From Setophaga petechia (Eukaryota; Chordata; Aves; Passeriformes; Parulidae): DNA of 64,000 nucleotides. The notes beneath the pieces are model-generated. The model was not told the DNA's origin, ran no database searches, and was given only the letters and a program-made list of their open reading frames with translations. Shown here in pieces: positions 21,348 to 34,300 of the stretch. A program made the translations under genes and the position numbers. The stretch is taken from positions 6,883,040 through 6,947,039 of the forward strand of contig JANCRA010000039.1 of NCBI GenBank assembly GCA_024362935.1, written 5' to 3'. Every line of letters starts with the position of its first letter. Position 1 is the first letter of the stretch.

Positions 21348-21632
21348 TACTGTTTTCTAGCACTTTGCAAGCTGCTAACACAATCGCAGTGCTGTGTAGC
21401 AGTTAGCTTGTCAGTGCACGGCAGTAAGTGTTTCTTGATACCTACATCTGAGCAAATAGCTTTTTCTCTTTGTCTCGCAAGGGGAAAACGTTGCTGCTCA
21501 CTAAACATCTCCTATCGTGTTCTAGAAGTTGCACAGAGGGCTGCAGTGTGTTCTCTTACAAAAAAAAAAAGTTGTCTAGGACGCCTTCCTTTCAAGTATT
21601 AATGTGAAGGGAAAGGCAAGAGAGTGGGAAAG
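21348..21632 (+). repeat. Poly-A-tagged 285-bp monomer, unit 4
   Basis: This is the first fully class B monomer after the later A/B switch of this unit. Confidence 0.88.
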
Positions 21633-22204
21633 TACTGTTTTCTAGCACTTTGCAGGCTGCTAACACAATCGCAGTGCTGTGTAGCAGTTAGCTTGTCAGT
21701 GCACGGCAGTAAGTGTTTCTTGATACCTACATCTGAGCAAATAGCTTTTTCACTTTGTCTCGCAAGGGGAAAACGTTGCTGCTCACTAAACATCTCCTGT
21801 CGTGTTCTAGAAGTTGCACAGAGGGCTGCAGTGTGTTCTGTAACAAGAAAAAGAACGTTGTCTAAGACGCCTTCCTTTCAAGTATTAATGTGAAGGGAAA
21901 GGCAAGAGAGTGGAAAAGTACTGTTTTCTACTACTTTGCAGGCTGCTAACACAATCGCAGTGCTTTGTAGCAGTAAGCTTTTCAGTGCACTGCAGTAAGT
22001 GTTTCTTGTCACCTACATCTGAGGAAATAGCTTTTTCACTCTGTCTCTCAAGGAGAAAACCTTCCTGCTCACTAAACATCTCCTATCGTGTTCTAGAAGT
22101 TGCACAGAGGACTGCAGTGTGTTTTGCAAAATGTAAAAGAAAGTTGTCTAAGACGCCTTCCTTTCAAGTATTAATGTGAGGGGAAAGGCAAGAGAGTGGG
22201 AAAG

Positions 22205-25200
22205 TACTGTTTTCTATCACTTTGAAAGCTGCTTACCCAATCCCAGTTTTGTGCCGCTTCGTAGTTCGCCGTTCAGAAGCTGCCGCAGTCTCTGTTTCCC
22301 GGAGAAGGGGAAGACGCTTCTTGGCGCGAAGAATCTGGTGTCGTTACGCCGATCGCGGCGTGCTCCGGAGAACAGCTACGGCCGACAGACACCCGGAAGC
22401 GGCGCTTAAAGGCACAGTGCTCCGTCTCCTGGTCTTTAGCGTCTCCTGCCGGCTACACCTTAGCAAAAAGCTTTTTCATTATGTCTCGCCAGGAGAAACT
22501 GTGTCTGTTCACAAAAAACCTCCCATCGTGCTCTAGAGGTTGCAGGCAGCTCTGCAGAGTGTTGTGCAACAAGAAAAAGTAACTTGTCCAAAAAAGCCAT
22601 CAATTCGAATGTTCCTGGAAAGGGAAAATGCAGGAGAGCGGATAGGTACTGTTTTCTACCAGTTTGCAAGCTGGACACACAATCCCAGTGTTATACTACG
22701 ATTGACTTTGCAGTGCACTGTAATAATTGCCTATTGTTACTACATCTAAGCCAATAGCGTTTGCATTATATCTCTTCAGGAGAAACTGTACCAGTTCAAA
22801 AAACAACTCTCATTTTTTCTAGAAGTTGCACGGAGGTGTGCAGAGTGTTTTGCAAGAAGCAAAAGAAAGTTGTCCAAAACTGCTGCCATTCGAATAGTAA
22901 TGCGAATGGAAAAGGCAGGAGAGTGGAAAGGTGCTATTTTCTATCTGTTTGTAAGCTGCTTACACAATCCCAGAGTTGTGCAGCAATTAGTTTTTCAGTG
23001 CACTGTAGTAGGTGCCTCTCTTCACCTGCATCTAAGCAAATTGCTTTTTCCCCATGTCTCGCAAGGAGAAACTGAGCCAGTTCAGAAAACATCTCCCATC
23101 GAGTTCTAGAGATTGCAGGCAGGTGTGCAGAGTGTTTTGCAAGAAGCCAAAGAAAGTTGTCTAAAACGCCTTGCATTCAAATAGAAATGTGAATAGAAAA
23201 GGCAGGAGAAGGGAGAGGTACTGTTTTCTATCAATTTGCAACCTGCTTAGACAATCTGCGTGTTGTGCAGCAATTAGCTTGCAGTGCACTGTAGTAGGTG
23301 CCTCTTTTCACCTATATCTAAGCAAATTGCTTTTTCCCCATGTCTTGCAAAGAGAAACTGAGCCAGTTCAGAAAATATCTCCCATTGACTTCTAGAGATT
23401 GCAGGCAGGTGTGCAGAGTGTTTTGCAAGAAGCCAAAGAAAGTTGTCTAAAATTCTTTCCATTCGAATAGTAATGTGCATGGAAAAGGCAGGAAGAGTGG
23501 AAAGGTACTGTTTTCTATCACTTTGCAAGCTGGGCACACAATCCCAGTGTTGTGCATCTATTAGCTTTGCAGTGCACTGCAGTAACTGCCTCTGGTAACC
23601 TACATCTAAGCAAAAAGCTTTTTCACTATCTCTTACTAGGAGAAAATGTTCCTGCTCATTAAACAACTTCCATCGTGCTGTACAGGTTGCAGAGAGGGCT
23701 GCAGAATGTTTTGCAGCAAGAAAAAGAAAGTTGTCTAAGACGCCTTCCTTTCAAGTATTAATGTGAAGGGAAAGGCAAGAGAGTGGGAAAGTACTGTTTT
23801 CTAGCACTTTGCAAGCTGCTAACACAGTCCCAGTGCTGTGTAGCAGTTAGCTGTTCAGTGCACTGCAGTAAGTGTTTCTTGTCACCTACATCTAAGCAAA
23901 TAGCTTTTTCACTATGTCTCGCAAGGAGAAAACCTTCCTGCTCACTAAACAACTTCCATCGTGTTGTAGATGTTGCAGAGAGGGCTGCAGAGTTTTTTGA
24001 CACAAGAAAAAGAAAGTTGTCTAAGATGCCTTCCTTTCAAGTATTAATGTGAAGGGAAAGGCAAGAGAGTGGGAAAGTACTGTTTTCTAGCACTTTGCAA
24101 GCTGCTAACACAGTCCTAGTGCTGTGTAGCAGTTAGCTGTTCAGTACACTACGGTAAGTGTTTCTTGTCACCTACATCTAAGCAAAAAGCTTTTTCACTA
24201 TGTCTCGCAAGGAGAAAACCTTCCTGCTCACTAAACAACTTCCATCGTGTTGTAGATGTTGCAGGGAGGGCTGCAGAGTTTTTTGACACAAGAAAAATAA
24301 AGTTGTCTAAGACGCCTTCCTTTCAAGTATTAATGTGAAGGGAAAGGCAAGAGAGTGGGAAAGTACTGTTTTCTAGCACTTTGCAGGCTGCTAACACAAT
24401 CGCAGTGCTGTGTAGCAGTTAGCTTTTCAGTGCACTGCAGTAAGTGTTTCTTGTCACCTACATCTAAGCAAATAGCTTTTTCACTATTTCTCGCAAGGAG
24501 AAAACCTTCCTGATCACTAAACAACTTCCATTGTGTTGTAGATGTTGCAGAGAGGGCTGCAGAGTTTTTTGACACAAGAAAAAGAAAGTTGTCTAAGATG
24601 CCTTCCTTTCAAGTATTAATGTGAAGGGAAAGGCAAGAGAGTGGGAAAGTACTGTTTTCTAGCACTTTGCAAGCTGCTAACACAATCCCAGTGCTGTGTA
24701 GCAGTTAGCTTGTCAGTGCACGGCAGTAAGTGTTTCTTGATACCTACATCTGAGCAAATAGCTTTTTCACTTTGTCTCGCAAGGGGAAAACGTTGCTGCT
24801 CACTAAACAACTTCCATCGTGTTCTAGAAGTTGCACAGAGGGCTGCAGTGTGTTTTGCAAAATGTAAAAGAAAGTTGTCTAAGACGCCTTCCTTTCAAGT
24901 ATTAATGTGAAGGGAAAGGCAAGAGAGTGGAAAAGTACTGTTTTCTATTACTTTGCAGGCTGCTAACACAATCTCAGTGCTGTGTAGCAGTAAGCTTTTC
25001 AGTGCACTGCAGTAAGTGTTTCTTGTCACCTACATCTGAGGAAATAGCTTTTTCACTCTGTCTCTCAAGGAGAAAACCTTCCTGCTCACTAAACATCTCC
25101 TATCGTGTTCTAGAAGTTGCACAGAGGGCTGCAGTGTGTTCTGTAACAAGAAAAAGAAAGTTGTCTAAGACGCCTTCCTTTGAAGTATTAATGTGAAGGG

Positions 25201-26937
25201 AAAGGCAAGAGAGTGGGAAAGTACTGTTTTCTAGCGCTTTGCAACCTGCTAACAGAATCCCAGTGCTGTGTAGCAATTAGCTGTTCAGTGCACTGCAGTA
25301 AGTGTTTCTTGTCACCTACATCTAAGCAAAAAGCTTTTTCACTATGTCTCGCAAGGAGAAAACCTTCCTGCTCACTAAACATTTCCTATCGTGTTCTAGA
25401 AGTTGCACAGAGGTCTGCAGTGTTTTCTGACACAAGAAAAAGAAAGTTGTCTAAGACGCCTTCCTTTCAAGTATTAATGTGAAGGGTAAGGCAAGAGAGT
25501 GGGAAAGTACTGTTTTCTAGCACTTTGCAAGCTGCTAACACAATCCCAGTTCTGTGCAGCAATTAGCTTTTCAGTGCACTGCAGTGAGTGTTTCTTCTAA
25601 CCTACATCTAAGCAAATAGCTTTTTCACTATGTCTCGCAAGGAGAAAACCTTCCTGCTCACTAAACAACTTCCATCGTGTTCTAGATGTTGCAGAGAGGG
25701 CTGCAGAGTTTTTTGACACAAGAAAAAGAAAGTTGTCTAAGATGCCTTCCTTTCAAGTATTAATGTGAAGGGAAAGGCAAGAGAGTGGGAAAGTACTGTT
25801 TTCTAGCACTTTGCAAGCTGCTAACACAATCCCAGTGCTGTGTAGCAATTAGCTTGTCAGTGCACGGCACTAAGTGTTTCTTGATACCTACATCTGAGCA
25901 AATAGCTTTTTCACTTTCTCTCGCAAGGGGAAAACGTTGCTGCTCACTAAACAACTTCCATCGTGTTGTAGAAGTTGCACAGAGGGCTGCAGTGTGTTTT
26001 GCAAAATGTAAAAGAAAGTTGTCTAAGACGCCTTCCTTTCAAGTATTAATGTGAAGGGAAAGGCAAGAGAGTGGGAAAGTACTGTTTTCTAGCACTTTGC
26101 AAGCTGCTAACACAATCCCAGTTCTGTGTAGCAGTTAGCTTTTCAGTGCACTGCAGTAAGTGTTTCTTGTCACCTACATCTAAGCAAATAGCTTTTTCAC
26201 TGTTTCTCGCAAGGAGAAAACCTTCCTGCTCACTAAACAACTTCCATCGTGTTGTAGATGTTGCAGTGAGGGCTGCAGAGTTTTTTGAGAAAAGAAAAAG
26301 AAAGTTGTCTAAGACGCCTTCCTTTCAAGTATTAATGTGAAGGGAAAGGCAAGAGAGTGGGAAAGTACTGTTTTCTAGCACTTTGCAAGCTGCTAACACA
26401 ATCGCAGTGCTGTGTAGCAGTTAGCTGTTCAGTGCACTGCAGTAAGTGTTTCTTGTCACCTACATCTAAGCAAATAGCTTTTTCACTATGTCTCGCAAGG
26501 AGAAAACCTTCCTGCTCACTAAACATCTCCTATCGTGTTCTAGAAGATGCACAGAGGTCTGCAGTGTGTTCTGTAACAAGAAAAAGAAAGTTGTCTAAGA
26601 CGCCTTCCTTTCAAGTATTAATGTGAAGGGAAAGGCAAGAGAGTGGAAAAGTACTGTTTTCTATTACTTTGCAGGCTGCTAACACAATCGCAGTGCTGTG
26701 TAGCAGTAAGCTTTTCAGTGCACTGCAGTAAGTGTTTCTTGTCACCTACATCTGAGGAAATAGCTTTTTCACTCTGTCTCTCAAGGAGAAAACCTTCCTG
26801 CTCACTAAACATCTCCTATCGTGTTCTAGAAGTTGCACAGACGACTGCAGTGTGTTTTGCAAAATGTAAAAGAAAGTTGTCTAAGACGCCTTCCTTTCAA
26901 GTATTAATGTGAGGGGAAAGGCAAGAGAGTGGGAAAG
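22205..26937 (+). repeat. HOR unit 5, class A, 4733 bp
   Basis: CpG monomer 22205, D1 22647, D2 22932, D3 23219, D4 23506, then eleven ordinary monomers from 23792 to 26652. It has full class A content with no second D4 and no poly-A monomer. It shares with units 3 and 4 the AATAAA-creating base in the monomer at 24078, which the class A units at 3563, 31383 and 57778 lack. This groups units 3-5 as a local sublineage. Confidence 0.93.
22253..22452 (+). promoter_or_regulatory. CpG-island-like segment, copy 5
   Basis: It reads as identical to copies 1 and 4 over the GC-rich stretch. Confidence 0.75.
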
Positions 26938-26985
26938 TACTGTTTTCTATCACTTTGAAAGCTGCTTACCCAATCCCAGTTTTGT

Positions 26986-27184
26986 GCCGCTTCGTAGTTC
27001 GCCGTTCAGAAGCTGCCGCAGTCTCTGTTTCCCGGAGAAGGGAAGACGCTTCTTGGCGCGAAGAATCTGGTGTCGTTACGCCGATCGCGGCGTGCTCCGG
27101 AGAACAGCTACGGCCGACAGACACCCGGAAGCGGCGCTTAAAGGCACAGTGCTCCGTCTCCTGGTCTTTAGCGTCTCCTGCCGG
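26986..27184 (+). promoter_or_regulatory. CpG-island-like segment, copy 6 (one G deleted)
   Basis: It shares the G deletion and the downstream AAAAAGTTAC with copies 2 and 14. Confidence 0.75.
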
Positions 27185-29381
27185 CTACACCTTAGCAAAA
27201 AGCTTTTTCATTATGTCTCGCCAGGAGAAACTGTGTCTGTTCACAAAAAACCTCCCATCGTGCTCTAGAGGTTGCAGGCAGCTCTGCAGAGTGTTGTGCA
27301 ACAAGAAAAAGTTACTTGTCCAAAAAAGCCATCAATTCGAATGTTCCTGGAAAGGGAAAATGCAGGAGAGCGGATAGGTACTGTTTTCTACCAGTTTGCA
27401 AGCTGGACACACAATCCCAGTGTTATACTACGATTGACTTTGCAGTGCACTGTAATAATTGCCTATTGTTACTACATCTAAGCCAATAGCGTTTGCATTA
27501 TATCTCTTCAGGAGAAACTGTACCAGTTCAAAAAACAACTCTCATTTTTTCTAGAAGTTGCACGGAGGTGTGCAGAGTGTTTTGCAAGAAGCAAAAGAAA
27601 GTTGTCCAAAACTGCTGCCATTCGAATAGTAATGCGAATGGAAAAGGCAGGAGAGTGGAAAGGTGCTATTTTCTATCTGTTTGTAAGCTGCTTACACAAT
27701 CCCAGAGTTGTGCAGCAATTAGTTTTTCAGTGCACTGTAGTAGGTGCCTCTCTTCACCTGCATCTAAGCAAATTGCTTTTTCCCCATGTCTCGCAAGGAG
27801 AAACTGAGCCAGTTCAGAAAACATCTCCCATCGACTTCTAGAGATTGCAGGCAGGTGTGCAGAGTGTTTTGCAAGAAGCCAAAGAAAGTTGTCTAAAACG
27901 CCTTGCATTCAAATAGAAATGTGAATAGAAAAGGCAGGAGAAGGGAGAGGTACTGTTTTCTATCAATTTGCAACCTGCTTAGACAATCTGCGTGTTGTGC
28001 AGCAATTAGCTTGCAGTGCACTGTAGTAGGTGCCTCTTTTCACCTATATCTAAGCAAATTGCTTTTTCCCCATGTCTTGCAAAGAGAAACTGAGCCAGTT
28101 CAGAAAATATCTCCCATTGACTTCTAGAGATTGCAGGCAGGTGTGCAGAGTGTTTTGCAAGAAGCCAAAGAAAGTTGTCTAAAATTCTTTCCATTCGAAT
28201 AGTAATGTGCATGGAAAAGGCAGGAAGAGTGGAAAGGTACTGTTTTCTATCACTTTGCAAGCTGGGCACACAATCCCAGTGTTGTGCATCTATTAGCTTT
28301 GCAGTGCACTGCAGTAACTGCCTCTGGTAACCTACATCTAAGCAAAAAGCTTTTTCACTATCTCTTACTAGGAGAAAATGTTCCTGCTCATTAAACAACT
28401 TCCATCGTGCTGTACAGGTTGCAGAGAGGGCTGCAGAATGTTTTGCAGCAAGAAAAAGAAAGTTGTCTAAGACGCCTTCCTTTCAAGTATTAATGTGAAG
28501 GGAAAGGCAAGAGAGTGGGAAAGTACTGTTTTCTATCACTTTGAGAGCTGCTAACACAATCCCAGTGCTGTGTACCAATTAACTTGTCACTGCACTGCAG
28601 TAAGTGTTTCTTGTCACCTACATCTAAGCAAATAGCTTTATCACTATGTCTCGCAAGGAGAAAACCTTCCTGCTCACTAAACAACTTCCATCGTGTTGTA
28701 GATGTTGCAGAGAGGGCTGCAGAGTTTTTTGACACAAGAAAAAGAAAGTTGTCTAAGACGCCTTCCTTTGAAGTATTAATGTGAAGGCAAAGGCAAGAGA
28801 GTGGGAAAGTACTGTTTTCTAGCACTTTGCAAGCTGCTAACACAGTCCTAGTGCTGTGTAGCAATTAGCATTTCAGTGCACTGCAGTAAGTGTTTCTTGT
28901 CACCTACATCTAAGCAAATAGCTTTTTCACTATTTCTCGCAAGGAGAAAACCTTCCTGATCACTAAACAACTCCTATCGTGTTCTAGAAGTTGCACAGAG
29001 GGCTGCAGTGTGTTCTGTAACAAGAAAAAGAAAGTTGTCTAAGACGCCTTCCTTTCAAGTATTAATGTGAAGGGAAAGGCAAGAGAGTGGAAAAGTACTG
29101 TTTTCTATTACTTTGCAGGCTGCTAACACAATCGCAGTGCTGTGTAGCAGTAAGCTTTTCAATGCACTGCAGTAAGTGTTTCTTGTCACCTACATCTGAG
29201 GAAATAGCTTTTTCACTCTGTCTCTCAAGGAGAAAACCTTCCTGCTCACTAAACATCTCCTATCGTGTTCTAGAAGTTGCACAGATGGCTGCAGTGTGTT
29301 CTGTAACAAGAAAAAGAAAGTTGTCTGAGACGCATTCCTTTCAAGTATTAATGTGAAGGGAAAGGCAAGAGAGTGGGAAAG

Positions 29382-29667
29382 TACTGTTTTCTAGCACTTT
29401 GCAAGCTGGGCACACAATCCCAGTGTTGTGCATCTATTAGCTTTGCAGTGCACTGCAGTAACTGCCTGTGGTAACCGACATCTAAGCAAAAAGCTTTTTC
29501 ACTATCTCTTACTAGGAGAAAATGTTCCTGCTCATTAAACAACTTCCATCGTGCTGTACAGGTTGCAGAGAGGGCTGCAGAATGTTTTGCAGCAAGAAAA
29601 AGAAAGTTGTCTAAGACGCCTTCCTTTCAAGTATTAATGTGAAGGGAAAGGCAAGAGAGTGGGAAAG
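29382..29667 (+). repeat. Second D4-like monomer, unit 6
   Basis: Same hybrid as in units 0 and 2, 1144 bp after D4. A private change gives AACCGACATC near 29475 in place of AACCTACATC. Confidence 0.88.
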
Positions 29668-30811
29668 TACTGTTTTCTAGCACTTTGCAAGCTGCTAACA
29701 CAATCCCAGTGCTGTGTACCAATTAACTTGTCACTGCACTGCAGTAAGTGTTTCTTGTCACCTACATCTAAGCAAATAGCTTTTTCACTATGTCTCGCAA
29801 GGAGAAAACCTTCCTGCTCACTAAACAACTTCCATCGTCTTGTAGATGTTGCAGAGAGGGCTGCAGAGTTTTTTGACACAAGAAAAAGAAAGTTGTCTAA
29901 GATGCCTTCCTTTCAAGTATTAATGTGAAGGCAAAGGCAAGAGAGTGGGAAAGTACTGTTTTCTAGCACTTTGCAAGCTGCTAACACAGTCCTAGTGCTG
30001 TGTAGCAATTAGCATTTCAGTGCACTGCAGTAAGTGTTTCTTGTCACCTACATCTAAGCAAATAGCTTTTTCACTATTTCTCGCAAGGAGAAAACCTTCC
30101 TGATCACTAAACAACTCCTATCGTGTTCTAGAAGTTGCACAGAGGGCTGCAGTGTGTTCTGTAACAAGAAAAAGGAAGTTGTCTAAGACGCCTTCCTTTC
30201 AAGTATTAATGTGAAGGGAAAGGCAAGAGAGTGGGAAAGTACTATTTTCTAGCACTTTGCAAGGTGCTAACACAATCGCAGTGCTGTGTAGCAGTTAGCT
30301 TTTCAGTGCACTGCAGTAAGTGTTTCTTGTCACCTACATCTAAGCAAATAGCTTTTTCACTATGTCTCGCAAGGAGAAAACCTTCCTGCTCACTAAACAT
30401 TTCCTATCGTGTACTAGAAGTTGCACAGACGGCTGCTGTGTTTTTGGACACAAGAAAAAGAAAGTTGTCTAAGACGCCTTCCTTTCAAGTATTAATGTGA
30501 AGGGTAAGGCAACAGAGTGGGAAAGTACTGTTTTCAAGCACTTTGCAAGCTGCTAACACAATCCCAGTTCTGTGCAGCAATTAGCTTTTCAGAGCACTGC
30601 AGTAAGTGTTTCTTGTCACCTACATCTAAGCAAATAGCTTTTTCACTATGTCTCGCAAGGAGAAAACCTTCCTGCTCACTAAACAACTTCCATCGTGTTG
30701 TAGATGTTGCAGAGAGGGCTGCAGAGTTTTTTGACACAAGAATAAGAAAGTTGTCTAAGATGCCTTCCTTTCAAGTATTAATGTGAAGGGAAAGGCAAGA
30801 GAGTAGGAAAG

Positions 30812-31096
30812 TACTGTTTTCTAGCACTTTGCAAGCTGCTAACACAATCGCAGTGCTGTGTAGCAGTTAGCTTGTCAGTGCACGGCAGTAAGTGTTTCTT
30901 GATACCTACATCTGAGCAAATAGCTTTTTCTCTTTGTCTCGCAAGGGGAAAACGTTGCTGCTCACTAAACATCTCCTATCGTGTTCTAGAAGTTGCACAG
31001 AGGGCTGCAGTGTGTTCTCTTACAAAAAAAAAAAGTTGTCTAGGACGCCTTCCTTTCAAGTATTAATGTGAAGGGAAAGGCAAGAGAGTGGAAAAG
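30812..31096 (+). repeat. Poly-A-tagged 285-bp monomer, unit 6
   Basis: It is followed directly by the terminal-type monomer at 31097. The monomer that normally intervenes is missing. Confidence 0.88.
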
Positions 31097-31382
31097 TACT
31101 GTTTTCTACTACTTTGCAGGCTGCTAACACAATCGCAGTGCTGTGTAGCAGTAAGCTTTTCAGTGCACTGCAGTAAGTGTTTCTTGTCACCTACATCTGA
31201 GGAAATAGCTTTTTCACTCTGTCTCTCAAGGAGAAAACCTTCCTGCTCACTAAACATCTCCTATCGTGTTCTAGAAGTTGCACAGAGGACTGCAGTGTGT
31301 TTTGCAAAATGTAAAAGAAAGTTGTCTAAGACGCCTTCCTTTCAAGTATTAATGTGAGGGGAAAGGCAAGAGAGTGGGAAAG

Positions 31383-34300
31383 TACTGTTTTCTATCACTT
31401 TGAAAGCTGCTTACCCAATCCCAGTTTTGTGCCGCTTCGTAGTTCGCCGTTCAGAAGCTGCCGCAGTCTCTGTTTCCCGGAGAAGGGGAAGACGCTTCTT
31501 GGCGCGAAGAATCTGGTGTCGTTACGCCGATCGCGGCGTGCTCCGGAGAACAGCTACGGCCGACAGACACCCGGAAGCGGCGCTTAAAGGCACAGTGCTC
31601 CGTCTCCTGGTCTTTAGCGTCTCCTGCCGGCTACACCTTAGCAAAAAGCTTTTTCATTATGTCTCGCCAGGAGAAACTGTGTCTGTTCACAAAAAACCTC
31701 CCATCGTGCTCTAGAGGTTGCAGGCAGCTCTGCAGAGTGTTGTGCAACAAGAAAAAGTTACTTGTCCAAAAAAGCCATCAATTCGAATGTTCCTGGAAAG
31801 GGAAAATGCAGGAGAGCGGATAGCTACTGTTTTCTACCAGTTTGCAAGCTGGACACACAATCCCAGTGTTATACTACGATTGACTTTGCAGTGCACTGTA
31901 ATAATTGCCTATTGTTACTACATCTAAGCCAATAGCGTTTGCATTATATCTCTTCAGGAGAAACTGTACCAGTTCAAAAAACAACTCTCATTTTTTCTAG
32001 AAGTTGCACGGAGGTGTGCAGAGTGTTTTGCAAGAAGCAAAAGAAAGTTGTCCAAAACTGCTGCCATTCGAATAGTAATGCGAATGGAAAAGGCAGGAGA
32101 GTGGAAAGGTGCTATTTTCTATCTGTTTGTAAGCTGCTTACACAATCCCAGAGTTGTGCAGCAATTAGTTTTTCAGTGCACTGTAGTAGGTGCCTCTCTT
32201 CACCTGCATCTAAGCAAATTGCTTTTTCCCCATGTCTCGCAAGGAGAAACTGAGCCAGTTCAGAAAACATCTCCCATCGAGTTCTAGAGATTGCAGGCAG
32301 GTGTGCAGAGTGTTTTGCAAGAAGCCAAAGAAAGTTGTCTAAAACGCCTTGCATTCAAATAGAAATGTGAATAGAAAAGGCAGGAGAAGGGAGAGGTACT
32401 GTTTTCTATCAATTTGCAACCTGCTTAGACAATCTGCGTGTTGTGCAGCAATTAGCTTGCAGTGCACTGTAGTAGGTGCCTCTTTTCACCTATATCTAAG
32501 CAAATTGCTTTTTCCCCATGTCTTGCAAAGAGAAACTGAGCCAGTTCAGAAAATATCTCCCATTGACTTCTAGAGATTGCAGGCAGGTGTGCAGAGTGTT
32601 TTGCAAGAAGCCAAAGAAAGTTGTCTAAAATTCTTTCCATTCGAATAGTAATGTGCATGGAAAAGGCAGGAAGAGTGGAAAGGTACTGTTTTCTATCACT
32701 TTGCAAGCTGGGCACACAATCCCAGTGTTGTGCATCTATTAGCTTTGCAGTGCACTGCAGTAACTGCCTCTGGTAACCTACATCTAAGCAAAAAGCTTTT
32801 TCACTATCTCTTACTAGGAGAAAATGTTCCTGCTCATTAAACAACTTCCATCGTGCTGTACAGGTTGCAGAGAGGGCTGCAGAATGTTTTGCAGCAAGAA
32901 AAAGAAAGTTGTCTAAGACGCCTTCCTTTCAAGTATTAATGTGAAGGGAAAGGCAAGAGAGTGGGAAAGTACTGTTTTCTAGCACTTTGCAAGCTGCTAA
33001 CACAGTCCCAGTGCTGTGTAGCAGTTAGCTGTTCAGTGCACTGCAGTAAGTGTTTCTTGTCACCTACATCTAAGCAAATAGCTTTTTCACTATGTCTCGC
33101 AAGGAGAAAACCTTCCTGCTCACTAAACAACTTCCATCGTGTTGTAGATGTTGCAGAGAGGGCTGCAGAGTTTTTTGACACAAGAAAAAGAAAGTTGTCT
33201 AAGACGCCTTCCTTTCAAGTATTAATGTGAAGGGAAAGGCAAGAGAGTGGGAAAGTACTGTTTTCTAGCACTTTGCAAGCTGCTAACACAGTCCTAGTGC
33301 TGTGTAGCAGTTAGCTGTTCAGTACACTACGGTAAGTGTTTCTTGTCACCTACATCTAAGCAAAAAGCTTTTTCACTATGTCTCGCAAGGAGAAAACCTT
33401 CCTGCTCACTAAACAACTTCCATCGTGTTGTAGATGTTGCAGGGAGGGCTGCAGAGTTTTTTGACACAAGAAAAAGAAAGTTGTCTAAGACGCCTTCCTT
33501 TCAAGTATTAATGTGAAGGGAAAGGCAAGAGAGTGGGAAAGTACTGTTTTCTAGCACTTTGCAGGCTGCTAACACAATCGCAGTGCTGTGTAGCAGTTAG
33601 CTTTTCAGTGCACTGCAGTAAGTGTTTCTTGTCACCTACATCTAAGCAAATAGCTTTTTCACTATTTCTCGCAAGGAGAAAACCTTCCTGATCACTAAAC
33701 AACTTCCATTGTGTTGTAGATGTTGCAGAGAGGGCTGCAGAGTTTTTTGACACAAGAAAAAGAAAGTTGTCTAAGATGCCTTCCTTTCAAGTATTAATGT
33801 GAAGGGAAAGGCAAGAGAGTGGGAAAGTACTGTTTTCTAGCACTTTGCAAGCTGCTAACACAATCCCAGTGCTGTGTAGCAGTTAGCTTGTCAGTGCACG
33901 GCAGTAAGTGTTTCTTGATACCTACATCTGAGCAAATAGCTTTTTCACTTTGTCTCGCAAGGGGAAAACGTTGCTGCTCACTAAACAACTTCCATCGTGT
34001 TCTAGAAGTTGCACAGAGGGCTGCAGTGTGTTTTGCAAAATGTAAAAGAAAGTTGTCTAAGACGCCTTCCTTTCAAGTATTAATGTGAAGGGAAAGGCAA
34101 GAGAGTGGAAAAGTACTGTTTTCTATTACTTTGCAGGCTGCTAACACAATCTCAGTGCTGTGTAGCAGTAAGCTTTTCAGTGCACTGCAGTAAGTGTTTC
34201 TTGTCACCTACATCTGAGGAAATAGCTTTTTCACTCTGTCTCTCAAGGAGAAAACCTTCCTGCTCACTAAACATCTCCTATCGTGTTCTAGAAGTTGCAC

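Larger units (their letters stand above)
17473..22204 (+). repeat. HOR unit 4, A/B recombinant with one extra monomer, 4732 bp
   Basis: CpG monomer 17473, D1 17915, D2 18200, D3 18487, D4 18774, then eleven ordinary monomers. It has the same A-to-B architecture as unit 3, but the monomer carrying AGTACACTACGG occurs twice in a row (19346 and 19632), restoring the 12-monomer length. The A-to-B switch lies later than in unit 3: the class A base in GTTCTAG (about 21233) is still present while the class B AAGAATAAG follows at about 21274. The poly-A monomer is at 21348. Confidence 0.92.
26938..31382 (+). repeat. HOR unit 6, class B lacking one monomer, 4445 bp
   Basis: CpG monomer 26938-27378 (441 bp), D1 27379, D2 27664, D3 27951, D4 28238, then ten ordinary monomers. 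It follows unit 2 position by position, including the second D4-like monomer at 29382. However, the poly-A monomer at 30812 passes directly to the penultimate-type monomer at 31097. The monomer equivalent to 12455-12740 of unit 2 is absent, a clean deletion of one repeat. Confidence 0.93.
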
